Positions 32,874 to 36,199 of a stretch of 36,199 nt of DNA are shown here, one piece after another. The stretch spans positions 193,583-229,781 of the forward strand of contig JAIUPA010000006.1 in the NCBI GenBank assembly GCA_020161665.1, read 5' to 3'. Made by a program: the position numbers and the translations under genes. The stretch is from Pseudomonadota bacterium. Its GTDB lineage: Bacteria; Pseudomonadota; Alphaproteobacteria; Rhizobiales; Rhizobiaceae. How positions within the stretch are numbered: position 1 is the stretch's first letter; each line of letters begins with the position of its first letter. The notes below the pieces were generated by a model. It was not told the DNA's origin, made no database searches, and saw only the letters and a program-made list of their open reading frames with translations.

Positions 32874-34478
32874 TTACTTCGCCTGAACAGCCTGAATGGC
32901 GGTCAGCGCAATGGTGTAGACGATATCATCCACCAGCGCACCACGCGAAAGGTCGTTCACCGGCTTGCGCAGGCCCTGAAGCATGGGGCCGACGCTGACG
33001 ACGTTGGCCGAACGCTGCACGGCCTTGTAGGTCGTATTGCCGGTGTTGAGGTCCGGGAACACGAACACGGTGGCACGACCGGCCACCTTGCTGTTCGGAG
33101 CCTTCTGGCGACCCACGGACTCGACGCTCGCCGCATCATACTGCAACGGGCCATCGATCGGCAGATCGGGACGCTTTTCCTGAGCGATACGGACGGCTTC
33201 CGCCACCTTCTCGACATCGGGACCACCGCCAGAGGTGCCGGTGGAATAGGAAATCATCGCCACGCGCGGTGCAATGCCGAATGCGGTTGCCGAATCCGCC
33301 GACTGAATGGCGATATCGGCCAGATCTTCGGCAGACGGATTGGGGTTCACGGCACAGTCGCCATAAACAAGAACCTGATCCGGCATCAGCATGAAGAACA
33401 CGCTCGACACCATCTTGGAGCCGGGAGCCGTCTTGATGAGCTGCAGCGCCGGGCGGATGGTGTTGGCCGTGGTGTGAACCGCGCCCGAAACCAGACCGTC
33501 GACTTCATCAAGCGCCAGCATCACAGTGCCCATGACCACGGTATCTTCGAGCTGCTTGGCAGCATCTTCCGGGGTCAGGCCCTTGCTCTTGCGCATTTCA
33601 ACCATGGGCGCGACATAGCGACCGGCCACATCCGCCGGATCGATGATCTCGATCCCTGCAGGAAGTGTCACCCCCTGCTCGGCGGCGACACGCTCGATCT
33701 CGCTGCGGCTGCCGAGGAGAACGCAGTTGGCAATGCCCTTTTCCTGACAGATGGCGGCGGCCTTGATGGTGCGCGGCTCATCACCTTCCGGCAGAACGAT
33801 CCGTTTGCCAGCGGCGCGTGCCCGTTCCATCAGCTTGAAGCGGAACACCGGCGGCGGCATGCGCACTTCAACGCCGGTGGCGATCTTGTCCTTCAGGGAA
33901 GCGACCACATCGGCAATCAGGGTCAGAGGTTTCTTCTGCGCGTGCTGCACGTCGTCAGCAAGCTTCGCCACATCCGTGCCAGCCGGAACGCCAGCCAGAA
34001 GATAGCCATCGACCTGACCATGCTCGGCGGCAAACGCCTGAGCCTTCAGGCTGACCTGACGGGCAATATCACGGGCCGAGGCAGCGCCATTGGCCACCAG
34101 AATGGCGCGGGCGCACAAATTGCGCGCCAGCTTCTTGTTGAGTGCCGTCGAGAAAAGCTGCTTGCCGTCATGGGCGAGGCCTTCAACGATCACCACATCA
34201 GCCTCGAGTGCAGCCTGCTGGTAAAGCGAAACCACCTCTTCCATCAGCTGCTCGTTGTCACCCAACGCCAGCAGATGTTCCGTGCGGTCGAGGCTCACAC
34301 CGGCGGGGCCGGAAAGCCCAAGCGCTGCGTTTGCCGCGTCCGTCGTGCCGGCAACCTGTTCGACCGGCTTGAAGTAGCCAACCTTGAAACCGGCAGCCTT
34401 CAGGGCAGACGCAACCTCAATAGCCACCGCACCAAGATCGATATCGCTACCAACGGGTGCAAGAAAGAACGTCGTCAT
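32874..34478 (-). CDS. pta: Phosphate acetyltransferase, short form
   Basis: Interconverts acetyl-CoA plus phosphate with acetyl phosphate plus CoA; with acetate kinase it forms the acetate overflow/activation route. The 534 residues contain an N-terminal BioD-like P-loop-fold domain (about 1-195; [20 protein letters not shown]), in which the Walker A lysine is missing. The C-terminal PTA_PTB catalytic domain (about 215-530) includes [55 protein letters not shown] and [14 protein letters not shown]. The central DRTGG domain of the 714-residue E. coli enzyme seems absent. ATG 34478 is preferred, with AGGA about 10 nt upstream; GTG 34481 directly before it is possible. It lies 20 nt after the ackA stop and is co-transcribed. 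A strong terminator follows. Confidence 0.93.
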   Translation of the reverse strand: MTTFFLAPVGSDIDLGAVAIEVASALKAAGFKVGYFKPVEQVAGTTDAANAALGLSGPAGVSLDRTEHLLALGDNEQLMEEVVSLYQQAALEADVVIVEGLAHDGKQLFSTALNKKLARNLCARAILVANGAASARDIARQVSLKAQAFAAEHGQVDGYLLAGVPAGTDVAKLADDVQHAQKKPLTLIADVVASLKDKIATGVEVRMPPPVFRFKLMERARAAGKRIVLPEGDEPRTIKAAAICQEKGIANCVLLGSRSEIERVAAEQGVTLPAGIEIIDPADVAGRYVAPMVEMRKSKGLTPEDAAKQLEDTVVMGTVMLALDEVDGLVSGAVHTTANTIRPALQLIKTAPGSKMVSSVFFMLMPDQVLVYGDCAVNPNPSAEDLADIAIQSADSATAFGIAPRVAMISYSTGTSGGGPDVEKVAEAVRIAQEKRPDLPIDGPLQYDAASVESVGRQKAPNSKVAGRATVFVFPDLNTGNTTYKAVQRSANVVSVGPMLQGLRKPVNDLSRGALVDDIVYTIALTAIQAVQAK

Positions 34479-34498
34479 CACAATCCGTCCTGTTTGAA

Positions 34499-35722
34499 TT
34501 AATCGATCAGGCCTGCCAGCTTGGCAGTATCCATGGCGATCATCATTTCTTCATCGGTGCTGATCACCAGAGCCGGCACAGAGCCTTCCACCGTGATCCG
34601 GCCCGTCTTGCCGCGCGTGCATTCCTGGTTGGCGGCCTCGTCCAGCGTCAGGCCAAGGAAGCCGAGACGGTTGATGACATTGGCGCGCACATAGGCGGAG
34701 TTTTCACCGATGCCGCCGGTCAGGAGGAGCGCATCCAGACGGCCAAGGCCGACGGTCAACGCGGCGATGTGCTTGGCAAGACGGTAGCTGAAGATGTCGA
34801 GCGCCAGCGTGGCCGCGTGGTTGCCCGCAGCCGCGGCTTCCTGAAGCTCACGGCAATCGCTCGACAGTTCGGAAACGCCGAGAAGACCGGACTTCTTGTT
34901 GAGAATGTCCATCACACCGGCAATGTCGAGGTTCAGTTCAGAAGCGAGATAGCCGATGATACCCGGATCGATATCGCCCGAACGCGTACCCATCACCGAG
35001 CCTTCAAGCGGCGTCAGGCCCATGGTCGTGTCAACGCTGACGCCACCCTTGATCGCCGTTGCGGAGGCACCGTTGCCAAGATGGGCGCAGACGAAAGCGG
35101 TTTCTTCCAGCGGTTTGCCAAGGAGTTCAGCGGCCTTGCTGGTGATGTAGCGGTAGCTCGTACCGTGGAAACCATAGCGACGCACGCCATGATCACGGTA
35201 AAGCGACATCGGCAGGGCGTAGAGATAGGCATGTTCCGGCATGGTCTGGTGGAACGATGTGTCGAACACGGCAACCTGCGGCAGATCACCGAACTGCTGC
35301 ATGGCGGTGCGGATGCCGAGAAGGTTGGCCGGGTTGTGCAGCGGCGCAAGCTTGGAACACTTTTCGATCTGTGCAAGAACAGCATCGGTGATCATGGCCG
35401 TCGCCTTGAACACTTCCCCACCGTGAACGACGCGGTGGCCAACAGCCTTGACGCTGTCGAGAAGACCTTCTTCGCGCAGACGCTCGATGATGGCATCCAT
35501 GGCGGCGGCATGCGTGCCACCGGCAAGAGCGGCGGTATCCTTCTCACCCGGCTGACGGTAGCTGCGACGCGGCGTCGGACCGTGCTTGAAGGTGATACGG
35601 CTGTCGGCCATCCCAAGCTTTTCAGCGAGGCCAGACAGCACTTCCTGCTTGCTGACCGTATCGATCAGCGCAAACTTCAGCGACGAGCTGCCGCAATTGA
35701 TGACAAGAATACCGGAATTCAT
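34499..35722 (-). CDS. ackA: Acetate kinase
   Basis: Transfers phosphate between acetyl phosphate and ADP, making ATP and acetate, or the reverse when acetate is used. The 407 residues carry the ASKHA-fold signature elements: [11 protein letters not shown] (Asn9), [10 protein letters not shown] (Arg97), the catalytic Asp154 in [19 protein letters not shown] (His186), HLGNGAS (214-220) and [10 protein letters not shown] (Arg247). STDEEMMIA near the C-terminus holds the metal-linked glutamate. The ATG at 35722 has GGAG 6 nt upstream. It is the first gene of the ackA-pta operon; the promoter should lie in the 339 bp between it and the tRNA gene. No phosphoketolase gene is visible next to it, though in several rhizobia xfp shares this operon. 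Confidence 0.96.
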   Translation of the reverse strand: MNSGILVINCGSSSLKFALIDTVSKQEVLSGLAEKLGMADSRITFKHGPTPRRSYRQPGEKDTAALAGGTHAAAMDAIIERLREEGLLDSVKAVGHRVVHGGEVFKATAMITDAVLAQIEKCSKLAPLHNPANLLGIRTAMQQFGDLPQVAVFDTSFHQTMPEHAYLYALPMSLYRDHGVRRYGFHGTSYRYITSKAAELLGKPLEETAFVCAHLGNGASATAIKGGVSVDTTMGLTPLEGSVMGTRSGDIDPGIIGYLASELNLDIAGVMDILNKKSGLLGVSELSSDCRELQEAAAAGNHAATLALDIFSYRLAKHIAALTVGLGRLDALLLTGGIGENSAYVRANVINRLGFLGLTLDEAANQECTRGKTGRITVEGSVPALVISTDEEMMIAMDTAKLAGLID

Positions 35723-36061
35723 TCTCTACTCCGCCCAAAATTAATGAAATCTTCCCCCATGGCCTCGCTACCAGTGGCGTATTTCAGTGTCAAGGACAGC
35801 GAAATACTGCTTTCGTTGGCTAGTCCACGGTGAGAATCGTCATTCAGCGCTGAAAGCGAGCGGTCACTTGCAGGCGATGTTGTCTTGGGAGAAGTTCACA
35901 CACCATGATCAGAGCCACGGCCTGCCCCGGATCTTGGGAGCGCTGTGGGGTTCGTCAGTCGCGGTTTGGGTCTCCCGCAGGACGATGCGCTACGATGGCC
36001 AGGGAAGATGAAGTCTTCGCGGCTGGGATGATTGATGTGTTTTGGAGGTTTTTTAAAAATT
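35723..36061. promoter_or_regulatory. ackA upstream region with two dyads
   Basis: A 339-bp region with no supported gene; frames running through it end in a peptide read from the antisense of the tRNA. It contains a 7-bp inverted repeat GTATTTC...GAAATAC (35779-35785 and 35801-35807) and a perfect 12-bp palindrome TTCAGCGCTGAA (35843-35854). Both lie within 135 bp of the ackA start and are candidate regulator sites. I could not assign a -35/-10 pair. Confidence 0.4.
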
Positions 36062-36138
<77 letters not shown>

Positions 36139-36154
36139 TTATTGGAATGCGAAT

Positions 36155-36172
36155 AGGCCGCGTTAGCGGCCT
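36155..36172. other. Hairpin upstream of the initiator tRNA gene
   Basis: AGGCCGC-GTTA-GCGGCCT is a perfect 7-bp stem, 17 bp upstream of the tRNA 5' end. It is followed by TATTGTTT on the plus strand. It may be the terminator of a gene lying to the right or a structure in the tRNA leader; the window ends too soon to tell. Confidence 0.4.
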
Positions 36173-36199
36173 TATTGTTTGTGCAGATTTTGTTATGAG

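Overview
The window looks like chromosomal DNA of an alphaproteobacterium of the order Hyphomicrobiales (Rhizobiales; Brucellaceae or Rhizobiaceae are the likeliest families). The basis is GC-rich coding sequence, the protein families seen (DadA, COG2984-type ABC importer, PBP1C next to an alpha-2-macroglobulin, UbiTUV, a FecR/CHASE2 pair) and two kinds of palindromic intergenic repeat typical of this order. The genus cannot be settled by eye. Genes are packed tightly, with several 1-10 bp overlaps. I see no phage, IS element, CRISPR array or clear gene decay.

Layout. 1-3.7 kb: amino-acid catabolism, with a 5'-truncated D-amino acid dehydrogenase (dadA), a convergent Lrp-type regulator, a YdfG-like 3-hydroxy acid dehydrogenase and a PLP threonine/serine dehydratase. 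3.9-4.9 kb: arabinose-5-phosphate isomerase (kdsD/kpsF) for Kdo synthesis, followed by nested palindromic repeats. 5.1-9.0 kb: a three-gene ABC importer (ATPase, permease, binding protein) and an orphan LivK-like binding protein with a perfect terminator hairpin just before its start. 9.4-12.0 kb: an E. coli-type serA and a malonyl-CoA decarboxylase, convergent on a shared terminator. 12.1-16.7 kb: a class I glutamine amidotransferase, a fused ATP-grasp/NodB deacetylase protein and a glycosyltransferase. Short ORFs with good ribosome-binding sites sit just ahead of the last two. This is the least understood part of the window and the best candidate for an undescribed surface-glycan or conjugate pathway.

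16.8-24.3 kb, minus strand: an alpha-2-macroglobulin with PAN/Apple-like N-terminus and intact CAEQ thioester, translationally coupled to pbpC (PBP1C). Together they form the known periplasmic defence and peptidoglycan-repair pair. A double-hairpin repeat follows, then gabD (succinate-semialdehyde dehydrogenase). 26.2-28.6 kb: ubiT-ubiU-ubiV, the O2-independent ubiquinone hydroxylation system, with every Fe-S cysteine conserved and an FNR/FixK-like box upstream. 28.6-32.7 kb: a FecR-domain protein with a Ser/Gly-rich repetitive tail, and a CHASE2-GGDEF-EAL protein whose GGDEF is degenerate and whose EAL looks active. 32.9-35.7 kb: the ackA-pta operon for acetate/acetyl-CoA interconversion. The window ends with an initiator tRNA-Met gene.

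Starts were chosen from Shine-Dalgarno position and family alignment from memory. Several genes appear to start at TTG or GTG. No database search or structure prediction was run.
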